A stretch of 64,000 bases of DNA from Chloroflexota bacterium (GCA_029262695.1 JAJCYV010000003.1:55171-119170); one strand, 5' to 3'. Shown: positions 8,852 to 16,491, counted from the first letter of the stretch. The notes: generated by a model not told the origin, from the sequence alone. Numbers and translations are program-made.

Positions 8852-8860
8852 TGGTAACTT
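8852..8860 (+). promoter_or_regulatory. Extended -10-like box before riboflavin synthase
   Basis: TGGTAACTT fits a weak extended -10 and ends 9 bases before the ATG at 8870; no ribosome site is seen. No FMN riboswitch is recognisable in the short upstream gap. Confidence 0.4.
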
Positions 8861-8869
8861 CAGGGCGCT

Positions 8870-9457
8870 ATGTTTACCGGGATCATTGAGGAAGTCGGCA
8901 CGGTGCGCCGTGCGGACCAGGGAACGTTGGTGATTGAGTGCCGGACGATCCTCGAGGGGACGGCGCTCGGCGATTCGATCGCGATCAACGGCGTCGACCT
9001 GACGGTCGCGGCGGTCGACGGCGCGCTGCTGACGTTCAACTGCATGCCGGAGACCTATCGGCGCTCCAACCTGGGTGAGCTGGCGGAAGGCGCTCCGGTC
9101 AATCTGGAGCGCTCGTTGACGCTGGCGACGCGCCTCTCCGGGCACCTCGTGCGCGGCGTCGTCGAGGCGACGGGGACGCTGGTGTCGCTGACGCCGGAGG
9201 GCGACGCACTTGTCGCGCGATATAGCGCGCCGGGGGAGATCCTGCGCCACTGTGTCGTGAAGGGCCCGATCACTGTCGACGGGGCATCGCTGACGGTGAC
9301 CGCCAAGGACTCCGAGTCGTTCTCGGTGTCGCTGGTGCAGTACACGCAGGATCACACGAACCTGGTGGGACGCGAGCCGGGCGACAGCGTGAACCTGGAG
9401 AGCGACATCATCGCCCGCTACGTTGACGAGCTGCTGAGCGAGCGTGCGGCCGGATAA
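8870..9457 (+). CDS. ribE: Riboflavin synthase, alpha subunit
   Basis: Catalyses dismutation of two 6,7-dimethyl-8-ribityllumazines to riboflavin, the last step of the pathway; cytosolic homotrimer. The 195 residues match the family length. The N-terminal signature MFTGIIEEVGTV is diagnostic. Two lumazine-binding repeats follow: the first with SIAINGVDLTV and SNLGELAEGAPVNLERSL, the second with GPITVDGASLTVT and GDSVNLESDIIARYV. The usual HxxGHVD loop between repeats reads GHLVRGVVEATG, lacking one histidine. No other riboflavin gene is nearby, so it is outside a rib operon. Confidence 0.93.
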   Translation: MFTGIIEEVGTVRRADQGTLVIECRTILEGTALGDSIAINGVDLTVAAVDGALLTFNCMPETYRRSNLGELAEGAPVNLERSLTLATRLSGHLVRGVVEATGTLVSLTPEGDALVARYSAPGEILRHCVVKGPITVDGASLTVTAKDSESFSVSLVQYTQDHTNLVGREPGDSVNLESDIIARYVDELLSERAAG

Positions 9458-9490
9458 CGAAAAGGGGGCGGGTCGCCCCGCCGGCGGTTT
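9458..9490. terminator. GC-rich hairpin between convergent genes
   Basis: GGGGCG and CGCCCC form a tight hairpin over a GGT loop just after the riboflavin synthase stop. A-rich and T-containing flanks are short, so termination is plausible but weakly supported. Confidence 0.35.
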
Positions 9491-9506
9491 CGGATCGTAA
9501 CCTCTG

Positions 9507-10856
9507 CTAGCTGCTGGTGGCGCGCCGTTTCGCGGCAATGGTCGCCGCGCCGCCGATGACGGCCAGTGCCGCGCCCATGACCAGGAGGAGCGAGAGCCCT
9601 GGAGCGCCGTCGCCGTTGGGCGGGGCGCCGCCCAACGGCGGTATGCCGTCTGGCGTGCTGGACGCGCCCGCCGAGGTCTTGAGCTTCGTCTCTTCCTCAT
9701 CGCAGTTGTTCGTCAGGTCAGTCTCCGGGGTGCTGGTCCAGAGGCAGACGACGTTAGCGAGCGGGCTCTCCGCCCCCTGGTTGACGAGGACGATGTAGGA
9801 GATCACAGCAGCCTCACCCCCGGCGATGCTGCCAAGTAAGCACATCGTTTCATCGCAGGAGCCCTGGCTCGGCGTGGACGAGATCAGCGAGATGTGGTTG
9901 GGCAGCGTGTCGGTGACGAAGACGTTCTCGGCGGTGATGGCGCCGATGTTGTTGACGGTCACCGTGTAAGCCAGCGTGCCGTCAATCGCCACCGGGTCCG
10001 GCGAGTCGGCCTTGACGATCGTCAATTCGGTGGCCGGCTCTTGGCTCGGTGTCGGCGAAGGCGTTGGGCTCGGAGTTGGCGGCAGGGTCGGAGCCGGCGA
10101 CGGAGTCGAGCTTGGCGTCGGTGACGGAGTTGGGCTCGGTGTTGGCGGGGGAGTTGGGCTCGGTGTTGGCGGCGGAGTTGCGCTCGGTGTTGGTGACGGA
10201 GTTGGGCTCGGTGTGGGCGACGGAGTCGGGCTTGGAGTGGGTGTTGGCGTCAACTGCACGCAGAAGGGCCCGCCTGTTCGATATGTCCAGCCGTCGTGAT
10301 CGTGGGGGCCGGTGTGTACCCAGATCCACGTGCGCTCCGGGCCGCTTTCGAGCGGTAGGTGGAATGTGATTTCGACCGTAAGTGGCATGTCATCGTCACT
10401 GATGCTGCTCACGAGGACTTCGTCCGGGGCGACCAGTTCGATGGTGCCGCCGCTGGTGTGCATGTCCTTGACGTCCTCGACTTGCCAACAGCCGCTCAGC
10501 TTTACGAAGTCGATGTCTTCCCACTGGATGCCGATCCTGGAGGCACTCACGTCTTCGTCAGGCTGGCAGCCATCGATGACGTATGTGTATGTGTCGCTAG
10601 AGCCGGGCACGGAGGGGCTGAGGAGCGTGGCGTCGTAGCCCGGATCTTCGCAGGCCGCCGCGACATCGACTGAATCGGCTCTCGCGTCCGCCGGAGCCGT
10701 GCCGCTGAGCGCGAGATAGGCTATCAGCAGGGCGGCGGCCAGGAGGGCGATGCGGCCGAGCGGCAGGGTCTTGCGCGCGAGTGCGCGGGTGCGGGCGCGG
10801 TCCGCCACCGGCAGGAACTCCCGGTCTTCTTTTGGGCCGCGTCTTCGCAGGTTCAT
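9507..10856 (-). CDS. Thr/Ser-Pro-repeat surface protein with DUF11 domain and C-terminal anchor
   Basis: 449 residues. A basic N-terminus leads into a signal or TM segment (about 32-52, [18 protein letters not shown]). Residues about 60-205 form an extracellular domain of unknown type with a Cys pair. A long [10 protein letters not shown] stretch (about 208-275) is a flexible wall-spanning stalk. A DUF11 domain follows ([25 protein letters not shown]), then a [10 protein letters not shown] linker and a C-terminal TM helix with a basic tail ([26 protein letters not shown]). Likely anchored by both ends or processed at the cell surface. Upstream lie CTTAAC-type direct repeats resembling an OmpR/PhoB site. 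Function is unknown; a structural or adhesive role is an inference. Confidence 0.75.
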   Translation of the reverse strand: MNLRRRGPKEDREFLPVADRARTRALARKTLPLGRIALLAAALLIAYLALSGTAPADARADSVDVAAACEDPGYDATLLSPSVPGSSDTYTYVIDGCQPDEDVSASRIGIQWEDIDFVKLSGCWQVEDVKDMHTSGGTIELVAPDEVLVSSISDDDMPLTVEITFHLPLESGPERTWIWVHTGPHDHDGWTYRTGGPFCVQLTPTPTPSPTPSPTPSPTPSPTPSATPPPTPSPTPPPTPSPTPSPTPSSTPSPAPTLPPTPSPTPSPTPSQEPATELTIVKADSPDPVAIDGTLAYTVTVNNIGAITAENVFVTDTLPNHISLISSTPSQGSCDETMCLLGSIAGGEAAVISYIVLVNQGAESPLANVVCLWTSTPETDLTNNCDEEETKLKTSAGASSTPDGIPPLGGAPPNGDGAPGLSLLLVMGAALAVIGGAATIAAKRRATSS

Positions 10857-10870
10857 GGCCGTCTCCCAGA

Positions 10871-10887
10871 GTTAAGATTCAGTAAAG
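10871..10887 (-). promoter_or_regulatory. PHO-box-like direct repeat (CTTTAC/CTTAAC, 11-bp period)
   Basis: On the minus strand CTTTACTGAAT is followed by CTTAACTCTGG, two half-sites 11 bp apart, 15 bases before the start of the Thr-Pro surface protein gene. Similar pairs occur at 25946-26031, 47723 and 49133. Confidence 0.45.
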
Positions 10888-11032
10888 CGCCAATGGACAT
10901 AGTGCGCCCACACGGGTAACTCTGCAGGCTTAGCTGCGTTACAGGCGCGCAAGACGGTGATGCTAAGTGTATCGGAGCTAATACTCCAATATTCCGGCCA
11001 TTATCGCCCGACATTGAGGGGGTTATCGCGGC

Positions 11033-11899
11033 CTAGGTGGCCGCTGTATTGAGGCTGAGGTCGAGGGCCGGAGCGGAGTGAGTGATGGCGCCGATCGAGA
11101 TGAAGTCAACGCCGGCCTCCGCGTACTCGCGTGCGTGTACGGCGGTGATCCCACCGGAAGCCTCTAGAAGAGGCCGCGGATCGCGGTTGGCGGCGAATTC
11201 GACTATCGGCCGGACTTCTGCCGGCGTCATGTTGTCGAGCAGCAGCTCTCCGGCGCCGGACTCGATCGCCTCGCGGGCCTCGTCGAGGGACGTGACCTCG
11301 ACTTCGATGCGCAGACCCGGGTTTGTTTCGCGGGCGAGGCGGACGGCGTCCACGATGCCGAGCCCGCGGGTGCGGACGGCGGCGAGATGGTTGTCCTTGA
11401 TCATCACGGCGTCGGCGAGGTCGGTGCGGAACGTCTCCGCCCCGCCCGCCTGGGCGGCGTACTTCTCGGCGAGGCGCAGTCCGGGGATCGTCTTGCGAGT
11501 GTCGCGGAGGCGGCAGCCGGTGCCGTCGAGAAGGCGGATGACGGCCGCTGTGGCCGTGGCGATACCGGAGAGATGCGTCAGGAAGTTGAGGGCGGTCCGC
11601 TCCGCCCGCAGTAGCGCGCCGAGAGAGCCTTCTACGGTGGCGACGGTGTCGCCGCGCGAGACGGAGTCTCCGTCCGCGGTGGACGGCTGCCAGGCGGCGT
11701 CGGCGTCTATCTGCAAGAAGGCGCTCCGGGCGAAGGCGAGGCCGGCGATGACGCCCGGCGCCCTGGCGATGATGGCGCCACGGCCGCGCTGGCCGGGTGG
11801 GACGAGTGCCGAAGTCGTGGCGTCGTCGTGGGCGCGGTCCTCCGCAAGCGCCTCCCGGACGAGCCGGTCGACGAGGTTGGCGTCGAGCGCTATCGCCAC
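11033..11899 (-). CDS. nadC: Nicotinate-nucleotide pyrophosphorylase (quinolinate phosphoribosyltransferase)
   Basis: Converts quinolinate and PRPP to nicotinate mononucleotide and CO2; cytosolic, joining de novo quinolinate synthesis (NadB, NadA) to NAD assembly. 288 residues, normal length. Landmarks are EDRAHDDATTSALV near the N-terminus, ERTALNFLTHLSGIAT (about 102-117), the substrate-binding stretch RDTRKTIPGLRLAEKYA with KDNH shortly after, and the C-terminal SGGITAVHAREYAEAGVDFISIG. The start is a GTG that overlaps the end of the nif3-like gene by 10 bases, so the two are translationally coupled. Confidence 0.95.
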   Translation of the reverse strand: MAIALDANLVDRLVREALAEDRAHDDATTSALVPPGQRGRGAIIARAPGVIAGLAFARSAFLQIDADAAWQPSTADGDSVSRGDTVATVEGSLGALLRAERTALNFLTHLSGIATATAAVIRLLDGTGCRLRDTRKTIPGLRLAEKYAAQAGGAETFRTDLADAVMIKDNHLAAVRTRGLGIVDAVRLARETNPGLRIEVEVTSLDEAREAIESGAGELLLDNMTPAEVRPIVEFAANRDPRPLLEASGGITAVHAREYAEAGVDFISIGAITHSAPALDLSLNTAAT

Positions 11900-12774
11900 G
11901 GGTCGTCCTGCGGTACGAACTCGGCTTCAAGGCCGAGGTCGGCGAAAACACGGATCATATCGTGGCGGAGGACGAGCGCTTCCGTCGCGAAGTGCGACGC
12001 GCCGATGAGGTTGAGCGGCACATCGTCCACGAACGCGTCGAAGCCGGGCCGGTGCTCTTCCGCCCAGGGCCCGCCGTGGCGCACTCGAAAGTCGCCGGTG
12101 ACGTAGGTGTCGCAGCCGGCGTCCACGGCCTCTTGCATAAACGGCGGGAAGGCGGCGCCGCCGGCCACGATGGCAACGCGGCGCACGTTATCGTGCACCT
12201 GCTTTGTGTCCAGGCGCTCGACGTCGCAGCCCCGCCGCACGCGGCCGAGGAGTTCGTCGAAGGCGACCGTGTCGATTTCGCCGACAACGCCCGCGTGGCC
12301 GCCCACGTAGCCGGCGAACGTCTCCGTTGTGGGCACGCCGATCGCGCGGGCGAGGGCGCGGGAGGTCGATACCGAGTCGTGGCAGTCGAGGGGTGCGTGC
12401 GCGGAGTAGAGGGAGATGCCGCCGGCGAGCATCCGCTCCAGTGTTTCAGTGCCGATCGGCAACAGGCCGCGGTCCGAAGTCTCGAAGTCCATCGGGTGGT
12501 GGGTGAAGACGAGGGCCGGCCGCCCGTAAGCGCGTCGCTCGACCTCCGCGATGACTTCATCGGACGGGAAGACGAGCGTGTAGACGGGCTGGACTTCGGC
12601 GGCGTTGGCCAGCATGAGGCCGTTGTGGCGGCGCATGAATGCGGGCGTCGCGTAGTCGGCCAGGGGGATGCCGGCGTCGTCGCAGAAGACTACGATCTCG
12701 GCGAAGTCCTCGGGCGGGTAGCCGTCGAGGTGGAAGAAGTCGTCCAGGTGAGCGGCGACGTCTGCGGTTCGCAT
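11890..12774 (-). CDS. Nif3-like dinuclear metal centre protein
   Basis: The ORF track starts at 13089 by running through a non-coding RNA region; the ATG at 12774 begins the family-like sequence MRTADVAAHLDDFFHLDGY and is preceded by TACAAT. This gives 294 residues. Metal-ligand motifs are VFTHHPMDF (about 89-97), YSAHAPLDCHD (about 120-130) and the C-terminal GASHFATEALVLR, corresponding to the two-His clusters of Nif3/YbgI proteins; the insertion domain is short. The family forms hexameric toroids and has been called GTP cyclohydrolase I type 2, but its role is unsettled. Its overlap with nadC suggests a link to NAD metabolism here, which is inference. Confidence 0.85.
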   Translation of the reverse strand: MRTADVAAHLDDFFHLDGYPPEDFAEIVVFCDDAGIPLADYATPAFMRRHNGLMLANAAEVQPVYTLVFPSDEVIAEVERRAYGRPALVFTHHPMDFETSDRGLLPIGTETLERMLAGGISLYSAHAPLDCHDSVSTSRALARAIGVPTTETFAGYVGGHAGVVGEIDTVAFDELLGRVRRGCDVERLDTKQVHDNVRRVAIVAGGAAFPPFMQEAVDAGCDTYVTGDFRVRHGGPWAEEHRPGFDAFVDDVPLNLIGASHFATEALVLRHDMIRVFADLGLEAEFVPQDDPWR

Positions 12775-12780
12775 ACGGGC

Positions 12781-12786
12781 ATTGTA
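12781..12786 (-). promoter_or_regulatory. -10 box (TACAAT) directly before nif3-nadC
   Basis: TACAAT ends 6 bases before the ATG at 12774 with no ribosome site, suggesting a leaderless transcript for nif3-nadC that is separate from the nadA promoter. Confidence 0.5.
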
Positions 12787-12832
12787 CGGGAGTGGACGTT
12801 GGCAGGTGGAGGGCGGTGAGGGCGGAGAGAGG

Positions 12833-12863
12833 GGGGACAGGAGCGCGCATCGGCCCTGTCCCC
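12833..12863. other. Perfect 9-bp hairpin between RNA A and nif3
   Basis: GGGGACAGG and CCTGTCCCC are separated by 13 bases. It lies downstream of RNA A on the minus strand and upstream of the nif3 promoter; it may terminate or process that transcript, though there is no long T-run. Confidence 0.45.
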
Positions 12864-12910
12864 GGGCTCTCGTCGCCGGTCCGTCGTGCGGGGAGGGCTC
12901 GCGGGACCGG

Positions 12911-13040
12911 AAAGAAGTAGCTTCCCGACCCGGAAACCGCACTTCCCAGGCATCCAGGTCTGCGACCCGGAACCGCGGGTTGCCCCGTGACCCCGGCGAG
13001 TCCCTTGCTCCTGAGTCGCTACGACTCAAGTCGAGAAGCT
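12911..13040 (-). ncRNA. Structured RNA, copy A (unrecognised family)
   Basis: On the minus strand an 11-bp closing stem, AGCUUCUCGAC with GUCGGGAAGCU, encloses about 100 bases and is followed by CUUCUUUC. Inside are the hairpin GAGUCG-UAG-CGACUC, the motif GGGGCAACC, AGACCUGGAU, and a final hairpin (CCUGGGAA/UUUCCGG). A promoter (TTGCAG, 18 bp, CATACT at 13047-13076) places the start at the first base of the stem. The one wobble pair is U-G in the minus-strand RNA but would be a C-A mismatch on the other strand. It resembles copy B at 13201-13404. I do not recognise it as 6S, SRP, RNase P, tmRNA or a known riboswitch. Confidence 0.6.
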
Positions 13041-13046
13041 GCCGGG

Positions 13047-13076
13047 AGTATGTCGCAGCCGCCGGGAAGGCTGCAA
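13047..13076 (-). promoter_or_regulatory. Promoter of RNA A
   Basis: TTGCAG (13071-13076) and CATACT (13047-13052) are spaced by 18 bp; the -10 ends 6 bases before the closing stem. A DnaA-box-like TTTTCCACA lies just upstream at 13082-13090. Confidence 0.5.
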
Positions 13077-13126
13077 GACGTTTTTCCACACAGTCAACAA
13101 ATGAACATTTTGGGGATGGAGCAGGG

Positions 13127-13152
13127 AACAGGGAGCAGGGAGCAGGGGATGC
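13127..13152. repeat. Short tandem repeat, GGGAGCA/GGGAACA units
   Basis: Three to four copies of a GGGA(A/G)CA heptamer separate the two RNA copies. The same unit is expanded at 21159-21298. Confidence 0.65.
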
Positions 13153-13200
13153 GGATCGCGCAAGAGTGACCGCAGCGCGGGGGCGGCGTGTCGTGGGCGA

Positions 13201-13404
13201 AAAAAGTAGCTTCCCGAAAGAGGGGCCGCGCGAGGGCCTTGATCCAGGTCTCGGGTCGGGCGGACCTCTGGTTGCCCATCAGCCGTTCCGCCGAGTCCGT
13301 TCTCGCTGGTCCTGCACGCTGCCGGGTCTGGTCCCCTGAGCTTTCGGTTGCCCGTCCACCCTGGGTCGCTTCCCCGGAGCGCTGCGACTCGTTTCGAGAA
13401 GCTA
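13201..13404 (-). ncRNA. Structured RNA, copy B (same family as copy A)
   Basis: A 13-bp closing stem, UAGCUUCUCGAAA with UUUCGGGAAGCUA, spans 198 bases and is followed by CUUUUUUCG, a terminator-like U-run. Compared with copy A the stem shows a compensatory change (C-G in A, A-U in B) and keeps the U-G wobble. It shares the first hairpin (GUCGC/GCGAC), two GGGCAACC motifs, AGACCUGGAU and a last hairpin before the 3' arm, but carries about 75 extra bases in the middle. Its promoter (TTGTCG, TAATAAT) begins transcription at the first stem base. The long ORFs drawn across this region are spurious. Confidence 0.62.
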
Positions 13405-13409
13405 ATGGC

Positions 13410-13438
13410 ATTATTACCTGCCTGTCTGAAGGCGACAA
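13410..13438 (-). promoter_or_regulatory. Promoter of RNA B
   Basis: TTGTCG (13433-13438) with TAATAAT (13410-13416) at 16-17 bp spacing. The -10 ends 6 bases before the closing stem. A TTGTCCACA box lies at 13444-13452, matching the position of TTTTCCACA in copy A. Confidence 0.55.
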
Positions 13439-13558
13439 TCCCTTTGTCCACACCGTCCACAAATAAACAGAATCGGGCCGAAAATCGGGGGATCCGGCGC
13501 CTGCCCGCGCTTGTGAAATGCTAGGGTGCGTAAGCGGCTGATAGCGGCAGGCGGGCTC

Positions 13559-15184
13559 CTACGCCGCTCCTCCGTCTCTTTGGAAGACGAGGTGGCGGCG
13601 CCAGTCTTCGCGGGGTTCGGGGAAGTCGTTGCGGTAATGCGCGCCGCGGGACTCCTCGCGGGCCAGCGCGGCCTCGGTCACCAGGCGGCAGCACGTCAGG
13701 AGGTCGGCCAGCTCCTGCGACGGCCTGTCCGCCGGCGCGGCCAGGGTCGACTGCCAGGCCGCCAGGACGGATGCGGCGCGGGCGAGAGATTCGCCGTCGC
13801 GGACGATGCCGGCCTCCCGCCACATCAGCGACTGCAACGCCTCGCGGGTGAGCGGCGGAACGTCGCCGGCGCCGGGGGCGTCGCCCGGCACCGGGCGGAG
13901 GCTCCTGGCGTCCGGTGCCGGTTCCGCGCGGCCGCTCGGGGCGTCGATTGTGCGCTGGACGACGCGGTTGGCGAAGACGACGGTCTCCAGAAGCGAGTTG
14001 GAGGCGAGGCGGTTGGCGCCGTGGACGCCGGTGCAGGCGCATTCGCCGGCGGCGTAGAGGCCCGCGACGTTCGTCTCGCCCCAGGTGTTCGTGCGCACGC
14101 CGCCCATCGTGTAGTGCGCGGCGGGGGCGATGGGGACCGGCTGGCGCGTGATGTCGAGGCCGTTGTCGGCGCAGAAGCGGTAGATCTGCGGGAAGCGCGC
14201 GGTGACGAGCCCGGGGTCGAGGTGCGTGACGTCGAGCAAGACGTGGTCCGAGTTCGTCGCCAGCATGCGGTCGCGGATGGCGCGGGCGACGATATCGCGG
14301 GGGGCCAGCTCGGCGCGGTCGTCGTAGGCGGCCATGAAGCGCTCGCCGTTCGCGTCGCGGAGGAGGCCGCCCTCGCCGCGCACCGCCTCCGAGATGAGGA
14401 ACGGCTGGACGCCGGGCAGGTGGAGTGCCGTCGGGTGGAACTGGACGAACTCCATGTCCATGATCTCGGCGCCCGCGCGGTAGGCGATGGCGATGCCGTC
14501 GCCGGTGGCGACTTCGGCGTTCGTGGTCGTCTGGTACATCTGGCCGGCGCCGCCCGTCGCGAGGATGAGCGCCCGGCAGTCGTAGGTGGTGCGTTCGCCG
14601 GAGGTGGTGTTTAGCGCGCGGATGGCGGTGGAACGAAGCTTTCCTGCGTCATCATCCGTGGTAGGGGCGGTTCGCGAACCGCCCCTACGCGGTCCGTTGC
14701 CGTTTGTCTGAGTCACGATCTCCGTCGCGATTGTGTGTTCGAGGACCGTGATGCCCTCGAGGCGGGCGACGGAGGCGAGCGTGAGTTCGATGTGAGCGCC
14801 GGTGGAGTCGCCGCCGGCGTGGAGGATGCGCGGAGTCGAGTGTGCGCCCTCGGTAGCGAGCGCGACTTCGCCGTGCACCGTGTCGAAGGGGACGCCCAGG
14901 GAGACGAGGTCGCCGATGCGGTCGGAGGCCTCGTCTGTGAGGACGCGCGCGGCCTCCTCGTCGACGAGGCCGGCGCCGGCCTCGATCGTGTCGCGCAGGT
15001 GCTTCTCGGGCGGGTCGCCGGGGCCGACGGAGGCGGCGATGCCGCCCTGCGCCCAGCGCGTGTTGCAGTCGTCGATGCTGCCCTTCGTGAGGACGAGCAC
15101 GCTGCCGTGCTCACGGGCGAGGATGGCGGCGTAGAGGCCGGCGATGCCGGAGCCGATGATCAGGTAGTCGTAGGTGGTGGTCAT
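13559..15184 (-). CDS. nadB: L-aspartate oxidase
   Basis: FAD enzyme oxidising L-aspartate to iminoaspartate, the first step of de novo NAD synthesis, feeding NadA. 541 residues. FAD site YLIIGSGIAGLYAAILARE at the N-terminus; NTRWAQGGIAAS; ILATGGAGQMY; the substrate block EFVQFHPTALHL; SEAVRGEGG; and GLYAAGECACTGVHGANRLASNSLLE. About 20 residues near position 170 (the NGNGPRRGGSRTAPTTDD stretch) have no family counterpart and are encoded by a palindromic repeat inserted in frame at 14661-14688. The gene follows nadA after a 46-bp gap that is itself a repeat; no clear ribosome site precedes the ATG. Confidence 0.94.
   Translation of the reverse strand: MTTTYDYLIIGSGIAGLYAAILAREHGSVLVLTKGSIDDCNTRWAQGGIAASVGPGDPPEKHLRDTIEAGAGLVDEEAARVLTDEASDRIGDLVSLGVPFDTVHGEVALATEGAHSTPRILHAGGDSTGAHIELTLASVARLEGITVLEHTIATEIVTQTNGNGPRRGGSRTAPTTDDDAGKLRSTAIRALNTTSGERTTYDCRALILATGGAGQMYQTTTNAEVATGDGIAIAYRAGAEIMDMEFVQFHPTALHLPGVQPFLISEAVRGEGGLLRDANGERFMAAYDDRAELAPRDIVARAIRDRMLATNSDHVLLDVTHLDPGLVTARFPQIYRFCADNGLDITRQPVPIAPAAHYTMGGVRTNTWGETNVAGLYAAGECACTGVHGANRLASNSLLETVVFANRVVQRTIDAPSGRAEPAPDARSLRPVPGDAPGAGDVPPLTREALQSLMWREAGIVRDGESLARAASVLAAWQSTLAAPADRPSQELADLLTCCRLVTEAALAREESRGAHYRNDFPEPREDWRRHLVFQRDGGAA
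14661..14688. repeat. Perfect palindromic element inside nadB
   Basis: A 28-bp perfect palindrome with half-site GTAGGGGCGGTTCG lies inside the nadB reading frame without breaking it. It is the cleanest copy of the dispersed GTAGGGGCG family in this window. Confidence 0.9.
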
Positions 15185-15191
15185 GGCGCGC

Positions 15192-15234
15192 GGGCCGTTC
15201 GCGAATCCCGACGGATCCGTGGGACGGCCCCTAC
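15192..15234. repeat. Palindromic element between nadA and nadB, supplying the nadA stop
   Basis: Outer arms GGGCCGT and ACGGCCC with a CTAC edge. The TAG stop of nadA (15231-15233) is the complement of that edge. Confidence 0.75.
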
Positions 15235-16451
15235 TTCACGCTGAGCATGCGCTCGAGGGCGACCTTCGCGTGCTTCGAGATGTCCTCCGGCACGTCGACG
15301 CGGTTGACGACGCGGCCGTCGGCCAGCTCGTCGAGAGTCCAGGCGAGGTAGGCCGGGTGGATGCGGTACATCGTGGCGCAGGGGCAGACGACGGGGTCGA
15401 GGCAGAAGACGGTCTTGTCGGGGTTTTCGCGGGCGAGGCGGGAGACGAGGTTGATCTCGGTGCCGACGGCCCAGGTGCTGCCGGCGGGCGCGTCGGTGAT
15501 CGTGCGCGAGATGACCTCGGTCGAGCCGTCGAGATCGGCGGCCTGGACGACCTCCATCGTGCACTCCGGGTGGACGATGACCTTGACGTCGGGGTAGTCG
15601 GCGCGGGCCTTCTCGACCTGCGCGACGGTGAAGCGGCGGTGCACGGAGCACCAGCCCTTCCAGAGGATCACCTTCGCCCGCTCCAGCTCCTCGCGCGTGT
15701 TGCCGCCGAGCGAGCCGTACGGGAGGGTGTAGTCCCAGACGACCATCTCGTCCAGCGGGACGCCCATCTTGAGGCCGGTGTTGCGGCCCAGGTGCTGGTC
15801 CGGGAAGAACAAGACCTTGTCGCCTCGTTCAAACGACCAATCGTAGACCTTCGGCGCGTTGGAGGAGGTGCAGACGATGCCGCCGTTCTCGCCACAGAAC
15901 GCCTTGAGGGCGGCGGCTGAGTTCATGTAGGTGACAGGCACGACGCCGCCGATGCCGGCCTCGCGCAGCTCGTCCCAGCAGGCGAGGACGTCGTCGGGCT
16001 CGGCCATATCGGCCATCGAGCAGCCGGCGGACATGTTGGGGAGGACGACCTTCTGGTGTGGCGCGGAGAGGATGTCGGCGGCCTCCGCCATGAAGTGGAC
16101 GCCGCAGAAGACGATGAATTCGGAGTCGGGGCGTTGGGCGGCCCACTGCGCGAGCTTGAAGGAGTCGCCGCGCAGGTCCGCGAACTGGATGATGTCCTCT
16201 CGCTGGTAGTGGTGGCCGAGGACGACGCAACGCTCGCCCAGCTTCGCGCGCGCGGCGGCGATGCGCTCCGAGAGTTCCTCGGCGCTGAGGTCCCAGTAAG
16301 CCTCCGGGATGTCCTTCTGCCAGTAGGCGAAGGCGTGCTCGGCGGAGAGGGGAGTGGTCTCGAGGGGGCGGTCGACGGTGCACTCGTTGGCCTCGTTGAG
16401 CACGTCGATCTCGTTGATGATCGGTTGCTTGCGCGGCGTCTTCAGTACCAT
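15231..16451 (-). CDS. nadA: Quinolinate synthase A
   Basis: [4Fe-4S] enzyme condensing iminoaspartate with dihydroxyacetone phosphate to quinolinate; oxygen-sensitive, cytosolic. The ORF track starts at 16457, but the GGAG at 16458-16461 is properly spaced for the ATG at 16451, giving 406 residues. Family blocks: VVLGHHYQREDIIQFAD, PNMSAGCSMADM, VIVHPECTMEVV and VVCPCATMYRIHP; the cysteines of the last three are the expected cluster ligands. First gene of the NAD cluster. A promoter and a perfect NrtR-like inverted repeat lie just upstream, so repression by NrtR is likely. The TAG stop is provided by a dispersed repeat. Confidence 0.95.
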   Translation of the reverse strand: MVLKTPRKQPIINEIDVLNEANECTVDRPLETTPLSAEHAFAYWQKDIPEAYWDLSAEELSERIAAARAKLGERCVVLGHHYQREDIIQFADLRGDSFKLAQWAAQRPDSEFIVFCGVHFMAEAADILSAPHQKVVLPNMSAGCSMADMAEPDDVLACWDELREAGIGGVVPVTYMNSAAALKAFCGENGGIVCTSSNAPKVYDWSFERGDKVLFFPDQHLGRNTGLKMGVPLDEMVVWDYTLPYGSLGGNTREELERAKVILWKGWCSVHRRFTVAQVEKARADYPDVKVIVHPECTMEVVQAADLDGSTEVISRTITDAPAGSTWAVGTEINLVSRLARENPDKTVFCLDPVVCPCATMYRIHPAYLAWTLDELADGRVVNRVDVPEDISKHAKVALERMLSVK

Positions 16452-16464
16452 CGTCATCTCCGGC

Positions 16465-16491
16465 GACTTAGTGTAGTATGTACACTAAGTC
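16465..16491 (-). promoter_or_regulatory. Probable NrtR operator
   Basis: Perfect 11-bp arms, GACTTAGTGTA and TACACTAAGTC, are separated by GTATG. It lies between the nadA -10 box and its ribosome site, where a bound repressor would block transcription. The TAGTGTA...TACACTA form fits known NrtR sites, and an nrtR gene lies 2 kb away. Confidence 0.8.

Noticed and set aside
9976-10299. Val/Gly-rich plus-strand ORF
   Set aside because: Complementary-strand reading of the Thr-Pro repeat of the surface protein.
12775-13089. N-terminal extension of the Nif3-like protein
   Set aside because: It runs through the structured RNA region and lacks family similarity; the ATG at 12774 begins the conserved domain.
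12911-13404. Identification of the tandem RNAs as T-box, 6S, SRP RNA or c-di-AMP riboswitch
   Set aside because: No diagnostic sequences (T-box AGGGTGG near the 3' end, SRP tetraloop, ydaO GGGGGACCC with its partner blocks, or the long 6S rod) are in the right place.
13082-13452. Replication origin
   Set aside because: Only two DnaA-box-like sequences, no AT-rich unwinding region, and no dnaA or dnaN nearby.
13026-13466. Overlapping ORFs of 92-144 residues across the RNA region
   Set aside because: They conflict with the stem and promoter organisation, have no domains, and differ between the two RNA copies.
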